Assembly: GCA_000442125.1 (NCBI GenBank)
Contig: KE546981.1
Coordinates: forward strand, 558,001 to 622,000
DNA from: Opeltia flavorubescens
Taxonomy: Eukaryota; Ascomycota; Lecanoromycetes; Teloschistales; Teloschistaceae
DNA: 64,000 nt
Direction: 5' to 3'
Both the position numbers and the translations under genes were made by a program. Shown here one piece after another: positions 40,931-54,716 of this stretch (the first letter of the stretch is position 1; every line of letters starts with the position of its first letter). The notes beneath the pieces are model-generated. The model saw nothing but the letters and a program-made list of their open reading frames with translations, ran no database searches and had not been told where the DNA came from.

Positions 40931-43830
40931 AATTATCGATTAAAGTTTAAATATTATTAAAATCCTTTATATAATACTATTAATTATATACCGGACTCTA
41001 GCTTTTCTAATAAACGAGATATTAAACTATAATACTTTTATTTTTTTATATAGTTCGTTTATTAAAAAATCGTTTAATTTTCTATAATTTTTATTTTTTT
41101 ATATCGCTTTTTATTATAATAACCTCTAGAAAATTAGATTTTAAATAATAAAATAGATTTATTTAAAAGGATTTAAACGGTTTTAAATATATAATATAAA
41201 ATATAGAATATATATTTTAATATTCGGGTATATTAAATTAATATATTAAACGTTTAATATTTTATACTATTTTAAATAGCTTAATATATTATTATAATAG
41301 TTTCGTTTTAATAGATATATTAGTAGCTAGTAAAAAAGATTCTTTGTATAAATATAGTAAAATTTAATTACTAGTTTTAAAAAATATTATTAGTATTTAT
41401 AATTATAATAGTATTTAACTTCTATTTAAATAAAAAAAACTGTATTTAAAACTTTAATATATAATATAATATTTTTAAAACGGTATTAAAAAAATTAAAA
41501 TAGTTTTTAATCTAAATTTACAAGCTAATTTATTTACTATTTAATTTTTAATAGTTAAAAAGATAGAATTATTTAAAATAGCCTATAGTTTAGATAAAAT
41601 AATAGGCTAAAAACCCGAATTCTTTAATTTATAGATAAAATATTTAAATATAATTTTTATAGTTTAATTAATTTATTTAAATATTATTTTAATATTTTAA
41701 AAAATTTATTTAATAAAATTATTAATTTAAAAATAATATATTATTAAATATAAAAAATTTATATTAAATATTCAAATAGTATAACCTATAATTTAAAAAG
41801 GAATTTATAATTATAATTAGAAATAATAATTTTTAATAGGCTTTAATTAATTATTTAAAGTTTATTTAATAGTATAAAAATCTAATTTATAGTAGAAAAA
41901 GTTTTTTTATTAATAATAAAAGTAATTTTTTTAATAAATTTATTTATTATAAATAAAATTATATTTAAATTATTAGATATAATAAATATAATTAGAATAA
42001 AATTAATAGATATTATATAAAATTATATTATAAGCGAAGAAATTAGTTATAATAAATTATAAATATTTTTTAATTTTTATAATCCTATATTAAAAATAAT
42101 AATAAAAATAAAACTTTAAAAATTTTATTAAATTATATATAGAATGACCTATAATAATAGAATAATATATTTTATAAAACTCTCGATATCTTTGTTTATA
42201 TATTATAACGATAATATTTTTTATTATTTTAAATAGTATATATTATTTTTAAAATCTAGTAATATAATTAAAATAAAAAATAAATTTTAATATATTATTT
42301 TATATAGTATTTAAACTTTTATACTCCAATTTATATTTATTTTATATAGAATCGAAGTATAAAATACTGCTAAAAGCGTATTATTTTAAAAGTTTTATAT
42401 TAACGGAGTTTACGGAATAGACGGAATTTATTATAGAATAGATAGTATAAATTATAGAACCGCCGCCGCCTATCGATTATTATTTTAACTATTAGAAATA
42501 ATAATCGGCGGATTATAAATTTAACTTTAACTTTTTAAAATATTTTAAGCGTTATTTTATATAAGGCTTTTAGCTATATATTTTAATTTAAGTATATTTT
42601 AAATAGTATTTTAAATATAGACTATTAAATTATAATAATTTATTATAGTACTACTGTATATAAAAGGAATTTTAAAAGCGTTTTAATTTAATATATTATT
42701 CTTATTAAATTACTAGGAAATTTTCTTTTATTAAAGGTCGTTTTATTAGTTTATAATTATATTTTTATAGAGAAAAATATTTATTTAAATAGAAATTATA
42801 GTAAATTTCATCTATATAATATTAATTCTTATAAATCGCTATAGTTCTAGTTATTAAAAAATAGGTTAAAGTTTAGACTAACTAGTTTAAATAATATATC
42901 GGAAATATTATACTTTTTTTCTAGTTTATATCGAACTTTTAAATTAAATTAAGATAGGAATTAATTAATACGGATATATTTAATATTAATCTTTATTATA
43001 AATATTTAATTTTTTATTAATATCCTTTTAATAATATTATAAATAATTAAATAGTTATATTAAATAGTAATAGTATATTTTAATAATTTAATTAAATATC
43101 GAATCTTTTTTAATACCTAAACGAAGCCCGCGATTTCGAGTTTTGTAGGTTAATAATTAGATTCCGCGGTAATAAAAAGTCTGGATAGAAACAAAATTGG
43201 CTATATAGCTACTTTAATTAACAATTTACCTATAAATATAATAGTACAAGGCTTAATATAAAATATTATAGTATTATAATTTAATTTCTTTAAAATATCT
43301 AAATTAATTTATATAATTTTATTAGAATTAAAATACTTTAAAATAATAGGCTTTAAAAATACTTTTTAAAGTAATAAAAACGATATTTTTTATATAAAAT
43401 TTAGCGGTTTTAAATAACGGTTAAAACTATAATTCCTTTAATTTTTACTAAATTTTAGTTTATTTTTAAATATTAATATTTTAAGATTTTATAAAAGTCT
43501 AACTAGCTTTATATAAAAATAAATATATTAATAAAAATATTCTATAAAATTTATATAATATTCGAGGTTTTTAAATATTTTTAGATATTAAATTTAAAAA
43601 ATTATTATAATTTTATTTTCGTTTACCGTTAAATTAAAAGAATTTACTTTTTTATTTAATAATTTAACGTTAGAATAATTTGAAAAAACCTTTTTAAAAG
43701 AAATTAAAACGTTTTTATCTATTAATAAATAAAAAAACTTCTTTAAATTAAATAAATATTTTTTAAAAACAAAAGCTCCTAATATAATATTATTAATATA
43801 TATATAGAGATATTTCAAATATTCTAGAAT
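40930..43830 (-). mobile_element. Ty3/gypsy fossil fragment
   Basis: A minus-strand retroelement fragment. Its best evidence is the reverse-transcriptase stretch at 43594-43818. The sequence downstream in its own sense (43500 to about 41000) is RIP-damaged, CG-bearing and of the right length for RNase H and integrase, but I could not name those parts with confidence. No LTR pair was found. The 5-prime side is cut near 43840, where different, less RIP-affected DNA begins. It is broken. Confidence 0.5.
43594..43818 (-). pseudogene. Ty3/gypsy reverse-transcriptase fragment
   Basis: This is one of the few open frames in the window. The residues follow the Ty3/gypsy RT pattern after the finger-palm region: a YIxI-x-x-IIxGA block, then F-x-x-YL-x-NLKKFF, LLIDKNVLIS, and a NVKLL-x-x-KVNSF-x-LTV-x-E-x-KI block. 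Those blocks correspond to the catalytic box, the thumb-side helix and the conserved V-x-x-LG-x-x-V-x-x-x-G-L motif. It belongs to the fossil at 40930-43830 and is not a functional gene. Confidence 0.7.
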
Positions 43831-43974
43831 ATTATTAATTTGTTATTAAATATACGTTATTAAATTTATATAATTTATAATAAATATTAAAATTATTTTT
43901 TAATCATTATAAATTACTATAGTAAATATATATTTATTTATTAAATAAATATACTATTTATTGAAATTATATAT

Positions 43975-44100
43975 ATAGAAAGCTTGCTTTATTATTCTAA
44001 GGGACGAAAGCCCTAGCTATATATACGGTTCTCGTCCGAAGTAACTGGAGTTATATAATATTAGGATTGATTTGTATACGTATTTTAATACTTCTATTTA
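43975..44100. other. patch with little RIP at an element boundary
   Basis: It reads AGCTTGCTTTATTATTCTAA followed by GGGACGAAAGCCCTAGC, and then GGTTCTCGTCCGAAGTAACT. G/C content is much higher than on either side. It contains the short stem GGGACGAAAGCCC. It marks the switch from the gypsy fragment to the 44-50 kb tract and may be an LTR end or unique DNA. Confidence 0.4.
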
Positions 44101-47100
44101 GAAAAATACTAATAATATAATATAAACTAAAAAATTATATAATAAATATATTAAATAAATAAAAATAAATATATAATATAAGCTCCTATTATAGGTATAT
44201 AGAGGCAGCTCCTATTAGTATTATATCTAGCCTAAATACTATACTAAATAAAAAGACCGAGTAAAGAAAACCGGAAAAACTAGAGGTATAATTTAGGCGA
44301 TAGTCTAGGCGACCTCTAGACGGCGAGCCCCTATAAAGGTGCTAAAAACTTTAGGCGATCGACCCCCTATAATACTAGTAGTATTAGTACTATAATATTA
44401 TAAAAAATTTAAAAATACGCTAGTAGTATAAAAAGATCGATAAATAATATTTTAATTTTAACTAAATCCCTCGCTATATAAAATATATTTTATATAAAAT
44501 TTTTAAAAAAAGTATTATTTATATATTTTTTTATATATTTTAAAAATAAAATTTTATTATAAATTTAAATTTACGAATTTTAGATAAAAATATATTTAAA
44601 AGATATATAAAAAAAGTAATATTTTTTATCTATAATTCTAATAGTAGCGAATTAGACCTAATAGTTTATTTTATATAATAAATAATTTAGGCGTATATTA
44701 TTTAATAGGTTTAATAGATATTTTAGAGATATTTATACTTTTAAATATATATTTAAATATAATATTCTAGGGTTTTATTAATTTATAAGATTTAACTAGA
44801 TATTATAATTTATAATTATATATTTTAAAAAATTAAATATACCCCGTTTAAATAAATATCGCTATTAATATAACCTCTACTAGCTATTTATTAAGTAATA
44901 TTACTAGAAATTAAAAAGAATTATAATAGGCCGAGTTGATTTTAATATACTAAAGTTCTAGATAATTATAGAGGAGTCCGTTTTAAAGTATAGCGAGTAG
45001 ATCTCGCTATTTTTTAGTTCGAAACTATAAATAATAATATTTTAAAAAAAAATTCTAAAAATTTAAAGTAATAAAAAATAGATAAGTAGGCTTTATTATA
45101 TACTATATTATAGTTTATACGATTAGTTACCTAATAGATTTATATTATAGGGTATACTTTACAACAGCTTCCGGTTTAAAGGGTCTAATTATACGTATAA
45201 AATTTTAAGCGCTTTTTAACGATTATAATCGACTATAATAGTAAAAATAGATTAAAAGATAAAGGTTTTATAAAGATTTTTAATTTATATTCTAGCTATA
45301 TAAATATAGGTATACTTCCTTATAAAAGCTTTTAACGGTATTATTCGACTTCGCTTTAATAATTTACCCTAGATAATCTTATTAGTAGACTTTTAAAGGA
45401 TTTTTAAAAAGAATAAAGAGTTTTTAGGCTAAATTTCTAGTAGATTTTTTACTTAGAACCTAACGGGAGTTTTAAATAAAAATTTCTTTTATATTCTAGA
45501 TATTTTATATTCCTTTAAAGTTATATTTATAAATATTTTAAAATATATTAAATAGGATTAAATACTATTTTAGAGCCTTCCTCTAGGCCTAATATTATTT
45601 AGAAAATTTTAAAATATATTCGATCTAGAAATTTTATAAAATTATTTATAATTATTTTATTAGTAGGTAAAAAGTAAAGATTAATTATTTTATTATTAAT
45701 TTTTTCTTTAAGCTATTTAATTTAAATATCTATATATTTATAACGCCTATAAAACTAGAGGTTTTTAGCTAGGGTAATTACGCCTTAATTATTACTATAG
45801 ATAATAATAGCTTTAGACTCGGGAGTTTTCTATTCTTGTAATATTTAGTTTAGGAGGTTTTAGAGCTATATAACTTTTTTAATAGTCTAGATTTATTTAA
45901 TTATTTTAGCTTTATAAATAAATAAAATTACTATAATTTAACGCTTTAAAAACTAATTAAAAACTTTACTCCCTATATTAAAAATATACCTGGAGGTTAA
46001 CTATCGCGTGGATTAATTACCCGCCTAATTAGAATTTATATAACCTATAAAAGTTTATAAATTATTTTTATAAGCGAGAATCTAGTAAAAAATTCCTTTA
46101 AAATACCGGAAGATTTATTTAATAATATCTTAATAATATTTTAATAAATTTAAACTATAGCGACTAATAATTAAAATAGTATAAATAATATCGAAACGAG
46201 TTCTAAATATAATATATATAAGGGATTTAATAGTAGATTAATATTATTTTCGAAGTTCGGATAAATAGTTATATTTAGAGAGAGCAGGTTATAGATAATA
46301 AATAATTTTTATAGGTATAACGATAGATTTATAATTCTAAAATTTATAATTTTTAAGAACCTATTTAATATAGCTAGCCTAGCTAAATTAAAAAATTCGA
46401 TTTAATTTATTACGGGTAATTTTTATACCTAAATAGAAATTTAAAGGGCCTATATCTATTATTTAAAAAATTTATAATAATTATTATTTAATTTTATTAA
46501 TTTTAGAAATATTAGAATTTATTATAAAGATATCGTTTATATAAATTTTAATAATTATTTATTTATTTATAAAAATATTATAATTAGCTAATAGTAGGCT
46601 AAAGTCGAAGATTTAAAAAAAACTAGCGAGATAGGTATATTATATCTAGAAAGATTATTTAAAACTATAAAAGATTTTATTAAGCTTATAAATAAGTTTA
46701 AAGGAACTTTCTTCGAAATTTATAGGCTATATAATATAAATTTCTTCTTTAATAATATTATATAAGAAGGTAATAATAATATCTATTTATTTAAAGTCCT
46801 AATTTATTATTATAATAGTTATAAAAATAGCTTTATAGCTTATAGACTTAATTATTAAAATAAAAGTTTCGTTAAAATTAATACTTTATTATTATTCGAA
46901 TTTTTAAATAATCTACTAAACTTTAAAATAAAAGACGTTATTATAAGTATCCTTTTTAATTTTATATACTTATTTTCTAGTAAATGGTATATCTCGGCCT
47001 TTAAAAAGGGATTATAAAATTTATATCCTATTTTCTTTTAGTAAATCGATTTCCATTTATATAGCGGCTATTTATTCGTTCCGGAGATTAGATTTTAAGG

Positions 47101-47572
47101 GCCGCTCTAGATAAGATTATTGTCTATTTATTTTACGCTAGTTTCGCGCTTTATATAACGCGCCTTTAACGATTTATAGATAGCGTATTAAAATCGCACG
47201 CTATATATATATACCTTTAGTTAGTTATAATATCTAGTAGTATAAATTTTTTAATAGCTAGTAGTATAAAATCGTATAATTATCTTAATATACTGCCTAT
47301 TCTATATATTAAAAAATAGTATATTTTAGTTTTACTACTAATTATNCCTTATATATTTATATTAAAAGTTGGTTTAAAATTATAGTTTTAATATAAAATT
47401 ATATAGAAGTTAGATAGAAATTACGTCTATATTAGGAAAAATCTCGCCTATATAAGATATTTACTCTATAAGATATCTTCGTTTATAATAGATATAATAA
47501 TCTTATAATATTTTTATATATTTTTAAATGTTTAAAGAAATAAATAAAAGGATTAAAAAGTAAAAAAGTATA

Positions 47573-47586
47573 TATATATATATATT
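47573..47586. repeat. (TA)n microsatellite
   Basis: A short perfect TA run within the 44-50 kb tract, followed by TTTATATAGATATC. Confidence 0.6.
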
Positions 47587-47880
47587 TATATAGATATCTA
47601 CTTATTTATATCGTCGAGAAGTTATTAAAATACTAGTAAGTAGAGTATTATAAATAAATAAACCGTTATTCCCGCCCTTTTTTTTTAAACGAATATATAG
47701 TAGATATATTTTTATAAGTTGTAAATATTATATTATATTTTATAAGCTCTGAAATCTAAAGCTAGTTCTATTATTAAATATATATATAATAAAAAGCAAC
47801 TATTAAAGTCTAAAAATAAATATATACCTATCGAAGCTATCGACGTTATTTTAAATATCGCGACCTTTTTCTATTATTAA

Positions 47881-47916
47881 GCCTCTACCGCCTCTACCGC
47901 CTTTATCGCCTCTATC
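47881..47916. repeat. 9-bp tandem repeat
   Basis: Four units: GCCTCTACC, GCCTCTACC, GCCTTTATC and GCCTCTATC. On the plus strand they read AST AST AFI ASI in the coding-like frame of the surrounding tract, so the repeat may be a low-complexity protein segment. CG at each junction is intact. Confidence 0.7.
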
Positions 47917-50900
47917 GTATCGTCTCGAGATATAGGGCTAAATTAAGCCTAATCCTTATTATTATTAGGCTCTACGATATTATTAGGACCCTTTTTTTAT
48001 TAACTAACTTTTTTTATAATATAAATAAAATCTTTAATTTTTATAATAAACTTTTTAAACGTTCCTATATTATTAAATATCTTAAAAGTTTAAAGGTAAA
48101 AATATTTATAGTCGCGCTCTATATAAAAATCTATAATCTAATCGGCTATAAATTTAATACGGGCTATAAAATTAGTAAATATATTTAGTAAAAATAATAG
48201 TTAATTTTTAAAGATATTATTTATAAAAAAAATATATACTAAAGAATATAAATTATATAGCCTTTAAAAGGCGTACTATTTTAATAATATTTACTACTAG
48301 TATTATAAAGGAAAAGATATAAATAAATAAAAAAGTAAAATAGTAATTAATAAATATAAGTATAAAAACTCGGTAGTTATAATTTTATGAAAAAATATTT
48401 ATAACGTCTTTTTTAAAATATTCTATAATTTTAGCTTATAAAATATTAGTAATAGCTATAAATAGTAAAACCTTTTATAATTTATAAATATATTTATAAT
48501 AAATTAATACTTTTAATTAGAAATATTCTAATTAATATATAGTTTCCTTTTTACCTATTTTTAATTATAAAAAATAATTTTTAGATTCTAAATTGTTTAA
48601 ATAATCTCTATAATATTATTAAAAGTAAAATATAATAAAAATTAAACGTAATATTTAGTTTATAGTTATTTTATAATAGTTTTTAAATATTTAATAAATT
48701 TTAACTCGTAATATTTAATATTATTAGGCTTATAAATAAGATTAGGATTTTTTAATACTATATATTCTTTAATAAACTATTACTTAGATATAAAGTAAAA
48801 TAATAATATTTTTTTATCTAGAGTAAATATAGATATAAATATTGTAAATTATAATATATTAGTATAAAACTATAATTAGAGTAATAATACTTTAAAAACT
48901 TATATTTCTTTTTATATTATTAGCCGTAATATTAATAAAGGCTATAGCGGTTTTTATAGCTTTTCTTCTTATAATTTTCTTTAGAATTTTTTTAGAAGTA
49001 ATTTTAGAAAATTTTATAAATTAACGTTTAGATAATATTTTAAAAGCCTATATTTAAACTTTTTAAATAATTTAAAAATTATTTAAATATCTAAATAATT
49101 TAGATAAATAAAAAGATTTAAAATTTTTAAAAAAATTTTCGATTTCTCTAACGGGTTAATTAGGTTAATTAAATTCCTCTTTATATATTTTTTTTAAAAT
49201 AGATAAAATAATAGATATAAACTTTTTAAAATCTTATTAAATAGTAATTAACTCTATTTATAATATAGAATTAGATATTTTAGTTTTTTATTTTAATAAA
49301 ATATTAAATAGTATATTAATTTTACGCTTTTTTTTAGGCCTATTATTTAGTTATATAAATTTAAAATTTTTATTTTATATTTTAATAACTAGAATATAAG
49401 TTACTAGCGTTATAAAACCTTTATAAATATTTATAATATTAAAAGAAGTATAAAAAGAAGCTTTTTATTTTAATATAAAGTCGCTAGTCAATATTTATAA
49501 CCGCGAAACTAATTAAAATCGATATAGACGCCTTGTTATAATAAAGCCTAAAATAAATAAATTAAACGTTTAATAAGAAAAAAAACTATAAAACCGGTAA
49601 TTTTTATTATAAAATAGTAAACGAACGTATTTAAAAACTATAATAAGAGTAGTAAAAAAAAAATTTAGGTAAAAAACGCGTAGAAATAAGGAATTTTTAT
49701 TATTTTTTATACCGCTAGTCTATTATATAATAAAACTCTTAGAATAATACGAATAATTTTTATTTTTTTACTATACGAACCTCTTAGTTCGATATTATAT
49801 TATATTTTTTTTTTAATATATTTAACCGCTATTTATAAAATATTAATATTCCGTTTATTATTTTAAATACTTTTTAAATAAAATTTTATATAAATTTTAC
49901 GAATATATCCTTTTTTTTAAACAATTTGGACAGTTTTTATAAGATAATAATATAAAACCTATTATATTTAAAGGCTGTAAAATATATATTCGATTATTTT
50001 TTTAAATTAAAATCTATTATATATTTTATTTAACGAGGAGTATTAAAATTATTATTATTAAACCGCTCTAGAGTATTTATTTAAACCCTATTATAGCTAG
50101 AATATAATTTCTATAAATTATATTATAGATTCTATTTAAATTAAAATATTAATTTTTTAATTTTTAAGCTGCTTTAAAGTAGCTTTCTAGAATTTATTAT
50201 AGCTAGTTTTAAAAGAGCGCGCGAAAGCTTTTATAAAGCTATTAGATAGTATTATATAATATAAGCTATAAGTAGTTTATTAGAGCCGGTACCTAGTACA
50301 AAACTTGAATATTTTTAATAAATTTATAATAGATTTAATATTAAAAAATATCTAATAAATATTTTTTTTTCCTATTTTTTTTTTTTTTTTTAATAATTTT
50401 ATACTTTTTATTAATTTATAAGTTACTAGCTTTTTATTAATTATTTATAAAATGTTTAAGCGACCTAAAGCGATTTAAAGCTATCCTATTCTTTTTAATA
50501 TAGTTTTATTATTTTTTAAAGCTTTTTACGGCTTTTTTAATACTTTTTATTGCTTTTTATAACTTTTTTTATAATATTATAATTATATTTTTACCTTTTA
50601 AAATTAATTTATTTAGGCTATTAAAAAAAACGCTATTATATTATAAAACGTTCGCTTAAAAGTAAAATTTTAGGAGAATTTTAAAGAAAGCGGTTTTAAA
50701 AAATATAATAATTTACCTATAAGTCTTATAATAAAAGTTTATTAAAATAGTCGTTTTTTAAATAAATATTAATATATATATAAGAATCTATTATAGATTT
50801 AATATATTTTTTTATTATAAAAGTAATATTTAAACTAAATCGATAATAAAAATAAATTATAAATTTATAATACGGCTGATATAATATTTAGAGTTCTATT

Positions 50901-51884
50901 TAAAAGTTTTTATATACTAAATAATATTATATAGAAAGGCTTAAATATATATTATATTATTACTTTTTTTTCGCTTTATTAATAAATTTTAAAATTTTAT
51001 TTTAATTATAAACGATCTTTTAAATATTATAGAATACGCGTTAGATTAAAATCTAGTACTATAAGTTTTTAAAGCTAATAATAATATAATCTAGAATATA
51101 ACTATTTTTAAAATCGATAATAAAATACTTTTATAAAATATAATTTCTATTAAAATAGCTATAAATAGTATATTCTAAACTAAATTCTTAAAATAATAAA
51201 AGTAATAGAGAATAGGTACTAGAAGATCTAGCTATTAATATTTTATAGGGACTGCCGTTTATAAAATAAAGTTCGACTACTATAATTTCTAATAACTCCG
51301 AATTTATACTTTATAAATATATATAAAAGTAGTTACTAGCTTTTAAAATAGTTTTTAATATATAGTATAAAGTAATTAGAATTATACGACGTTAATATTA
51401 AAGTTTTCTAGAAGTTTTTAAACTATTTAAGAATTTAGATTAACTATACTTTTTTTTATACTTTATAACTATACTAAAAACTTATATTAAATAATAGCTA
51501 TTAGTCCTGCCTATAAGAAAGAGAACGCTTTTTTTAAAAAAAGAAAAATTACTTATAATAATACTAGTAGAAAAGGATTAGGATTAGAAAATTTTTCAAG
51601 GGCCTAGCTATTTAATATATTTTTTTAATCTTATAAAATTTATATAAATTGTTTTATTTTTATTTTAATTCTAAGCGAAAATATATATTAATATAATTTA
51701 TTTTATAGATTTTTTTTTAGAATTATATTATTTAAATACCTAGGTAACGTTTATTATCTTATATTCTAGTAAATTTACTAGATATCCTAATAATAATTCG
51801 ATATTTCCTTCTAATATAGTAATTATAAAATATATAAATCTAAGCTATAGCTATTAAGATATTTTTTTAAAGAAATATTATATA

Positions 51885-52365
51885 AAGTGACCGCCGGAAA
51901 GTTTCTACCCACACGCGAAATCCCCGCAAAAATCACGAAGTTTTACGGTTTTTGCACTCTTCCAGCCACGTCAAAACCAATTATATATTTCTACAATTAG
52001 TAATATATTTTGATTAGCTTTCAAAGAACTTAAAACTTAAGTTTCTATAGAGAATACTTAATACTCGGCGGTGTATAGCTCTTTCTTTTATAGGTGTCCC
52101 GTGAAGCGTAGGGCTACCGGCTAAATTACCGGCTATACTAGCTTTCAATTCCGGATTTTTAGTATCGAATGTTTCGCTGTATATAAAGCAAGCTAGAATA
52201 TATTTAAAAAATCAAAATTCAAGGGGTATATATATCCGTTTATTATCTTTCTATTCAAAAGATTTCTAAGAATTTAAGCATGAACTGGCAATTTGGTATA
52301 GGGATAAAATCTGCGACTTTTGGTGATATTTTGGAGGCGGGGTAAAAACTTTCCGGCTAGTATTT
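51885..52365. mobile_element. Tc1/mariner-type MITE, almost free of RIP
   Basis: A 481 bp element bordered by TA on each side (51883-51884 and 52366-52367). The terminal inverted repeats share GCCGGAAAGTTT-C/T-TACCC. The left end reads AAGTGACCGCCGGAAAGTTT. The right end, read inward, is AAATACTAGCCGGAAAGTTT. The TA duplication and ends of this type suit the Tc1/mariner superfamily. There is no ORF for a transposase, so it is non-autonomous. CA and TG are frequent inside (CCACACGCG, GCACTCTTCCAGCCACGTC), and one interior line (51901-51960) has 27 G/C in 60 bases. The surroundings are RIP-mutated, so it inserted later or escaped RIP. Confidence 0.75.
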
Positions 52366-52869
52366 TAGGTAGAATATTTATAGTAAAAAAAGATTTTATT
52401 ATTTAAACTAGAATTATAGCTATAGAAATTATTATATTATATATTTAAACTCTTTATAAATTATTTATTTTTAAAATAGAGTCTAAAAAATATAAATATT
52501 ATTCTGTAACTACTATAATAAAACTTATTTTTATTAATTAAAAATATTTCTTTATTCCGTTTTTTTATATTATTAAATAAATTTAAAATATTTATTTTAA
52601 TTACTAATATAAAACCTTTAGAAATTTTATAATTAAATATAATTCTAAATTTATTATATATAATATAGTTATTTCTAGTAGTTAAATATTTAATTCTTTT
52701 TAACTATATCCGCCTTTTAAAAGGGAATTAGAATTAGTAATTTATAATAGGGAGTATCTATAATAATTTACTAATAATAAGACTTTATTTATTCTACTAT
52801 TAATATTTATTAATTTATTTAACTTATATTATAATATATATCGCTTTTTAATAAGTATATATATTATAA

Positions 52870-53320
52870 TCGCTGCCCTTAATTAAAAGGAAAAAAAATA
52901 TTATATAAATATCTTTCCGTTAATATTAGAACTATATATTTCTAATTTTTTTAATATTATTTAAACTTTATAACTAGTACTCGTTTATTTAAATAAAGGT
53001 ATTTTTATAAATTTCTATAATAGTTTTAAAGAACTAACGATTATTTATATATATACGATTAAATTTATAGGAGATATATTTTAATAAATAGCGAGTTCAA
53101 CTATTATATTTTTACTAGTAAATAAAGGTTATTTTAAATATATCGTTATAAAGTATAAAAAATCTAATTTAACCTTTAATATTTATAAAAATATAAAGGT
53201 TTATTATTATATATTATATAAAAGATTTAAAGGTAATAAGCTAATAAAAACTAGTAAAATTAAAGCGGATATATATTTTAAGACTTTAGGTATATTTATA
53301 TATACCTTTGGGCTCGCTTT
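52870..53320 (+). other. short coding-like remnant, unidentified
   Basis: From about 53085 to 53280 the plus strand is open in one frame for some 65 residues (IASSTIIFLLVNKGYFKY, then KVYYYILYKRFKGNKLIKTS). This is long for such an AT-rich sequence. The pattern of basic and aromatic residues resembles decayed transposon protein sequence, but no family was recognised. Confidence 0.3.
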
Positions 53321-53420
53321 TATTATTCTGATAGTATACGAAATCGTTGCTAACAGGAGTATATTATATGTCGTATCTGAGCAGACCGTGTTTTTGAATT
53401 ATCTATACGTATATTATAAG
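53320..53420. other. patch with little RIP
   Basis: CTGATAGTATACGAAATCGT, then TGCTAACAGGAGTATATT and CTGAGCAGACCGTG keep CA and TG, unlike the neighbouring DNA. There is no ORF and no clear inverted repeat. It may be unique DNA between repeats. Confidence 0.4.
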
Positions 53421-53836
53421 TAAATAATTCGAAGATATAATTGTTTAAAATAGTATTATATTAAATTTAAATAAAGTATTAATATTTATAGCGCGTAATA
53501 CTTAGTTTCTAATAACTTTTATTTAATATACTACTAATAATATAGTGCTAGATATTCTAGATTAAAATTTCGCTTTTATAAATTGTATATAAATATTGTA
53601 TAGAACGTTATAATTAGTAATATTAAACTAATAGGTAATTATATAAAGTTATACTTATCCTATTATATTTTAAAAAAATCTTTTATTAAAAGGATATTAA
53701 AGACCCGTTAATAATATTAGTTAGAAGATATTATATAAACCTATAGATATTATATAATATTATAAATAACTAGGATACAATATTTCTATTAAACTTTCCT
53801 ATTGTATTAGTATAATAAATATAGTATTTATTTTTA

Positions 53837-54057
53837 TACTAAAGCCCGTATTATTATTATAGTATCTATTACTCTTTATACTAAAGCTGATATTATTATT
53901 ATAACCCTTTTTAGTGCCTGCTATATTAAAGCCTATATTATTATTATAATCCTATTTAATACCTGCTATACTAAAGTTTATATTATTATTATAATCCTTT
54001 TTAATGCCTGTTATATTAAAATCTATTTTATTATTATAAATATCGGCGTGTTCCGTA
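53837..54057. repeat. 42-45 bp minisatellite, about five units
   Basis: Units start with TA(C/T)TAAA at 53837, 53879, 53924, 53969 and 54014. The spacings are therefore 42, 45, 45 and 45. Each has a TATTATTATTATA core followed by a CCTTTTTAATGCCTG-like tail. The units differ mostly by C/T and G/A, as expected if RIP acted after amplification. Confidence 0.8.
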
Positions 54058-54389
54058 GTTCTTTTATATTATAAGAGTAGATACCTATTAACTTCTAGTT
54101 ATAATTCGAACTTTAAGCGAAATTATTCTATAATATTATTATATAATAGCTTGGTATTATTAAGAGATAATCAGTAATTTATTCTATATCTAATCTGGGG
54201 CCTTATAATATACCTATCTATTCTCTTATTATTTCTTATCTATAACTTAATTTTATAGTTTATTCGTTATAACTGTGGGCTTATAGTTTTAATATCTTTT
54301 AGGGCTTTAAAAGGGTAAAGGATATCTAGTTAGATTGCTAAGAATTAGGATATATATATTTCAATATTAGCCTAGTATCTTCTCTGGAA

Positions 54390-54485
54390 TTTGGAGGAGT
54401 ATACCGTTGATACTAGACCATCAAAATTCGTTTTTTGAATGCATGCGCGTTAGTATCTTATAGTGGCGAGTGCCAGCTATAGAAT
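54390..54485. other. patch with little RIP
   Basis: TTGGAGGAGTATACCGTTGA, then ACCATCAAAATTCG and GAATGCATGCGCG, then GTGGCGAGTGCCAGC keep CA/TG. No gene or repeat partner was found. It may be the unique DNA into which neighbouring elements inserted. Confidence 0.4.
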
Positions 54486-54716
54486 TATACCTTTAATAGA
54501 AAATTTCCAATATTATTAAGTCTATTTTAAAGTTTAATAGTTAGATATATAAATTAAAGAATACGCGTAGATTAAACTAATATTTAAAAAGAAAAAGATA
54601 GTATTAGACTATATATATACTATATCTCTTATTTTTTTACTCTATATAGCACGAATAGAACCTTATTTATAAATAAGCTGAACTATTGTTATATTATTAT
54701 TAAATGAAAAGAACCC

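Larger units (their letters stand above)
44170..50390 (+). other. RIP-damaged coding-like tract, unidentified
   Basis: This tract opens with a G/C-richer leader at 44170-44400 (AGGCGACCTCTAGACGGCGA, then GGCGATCGACCCCCTATA). It then reads as protein-like plus-strand sequence in several places: near 44935-45050; 45750-46200 (runs such as NYALIITIDNNSFRLGSFLF and then SRGLITRLIRIYITYKSL); 47820-47990; and 50160-50360, ending before a poly-T run (50375-50391). Stops are mostly TAG/TAA at positions where CAG, CAA or TGG would be usual after RIP. I do not recognise any domain. It could be one large element or several. An undetermined base lies at 47346. Confidence 0.35.

Noticed and set aside
43594-43818. 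Intact 74-codon minus-strand ORF as a functional gene
   Set aside because: Its residues follow a Ty3/gypsy reverse transcriptase and it has no start or end of its own. It is a chance-open part of a retroelement fossil.
53346-54430. Possible direct repeat between 53346-53395 and 54389-54440 (AGGAGTATA ... TTTTTGAAT)
   Set aside because: Only the two short outer words match. The middle 28-29 bases do not align, so chance is likely.
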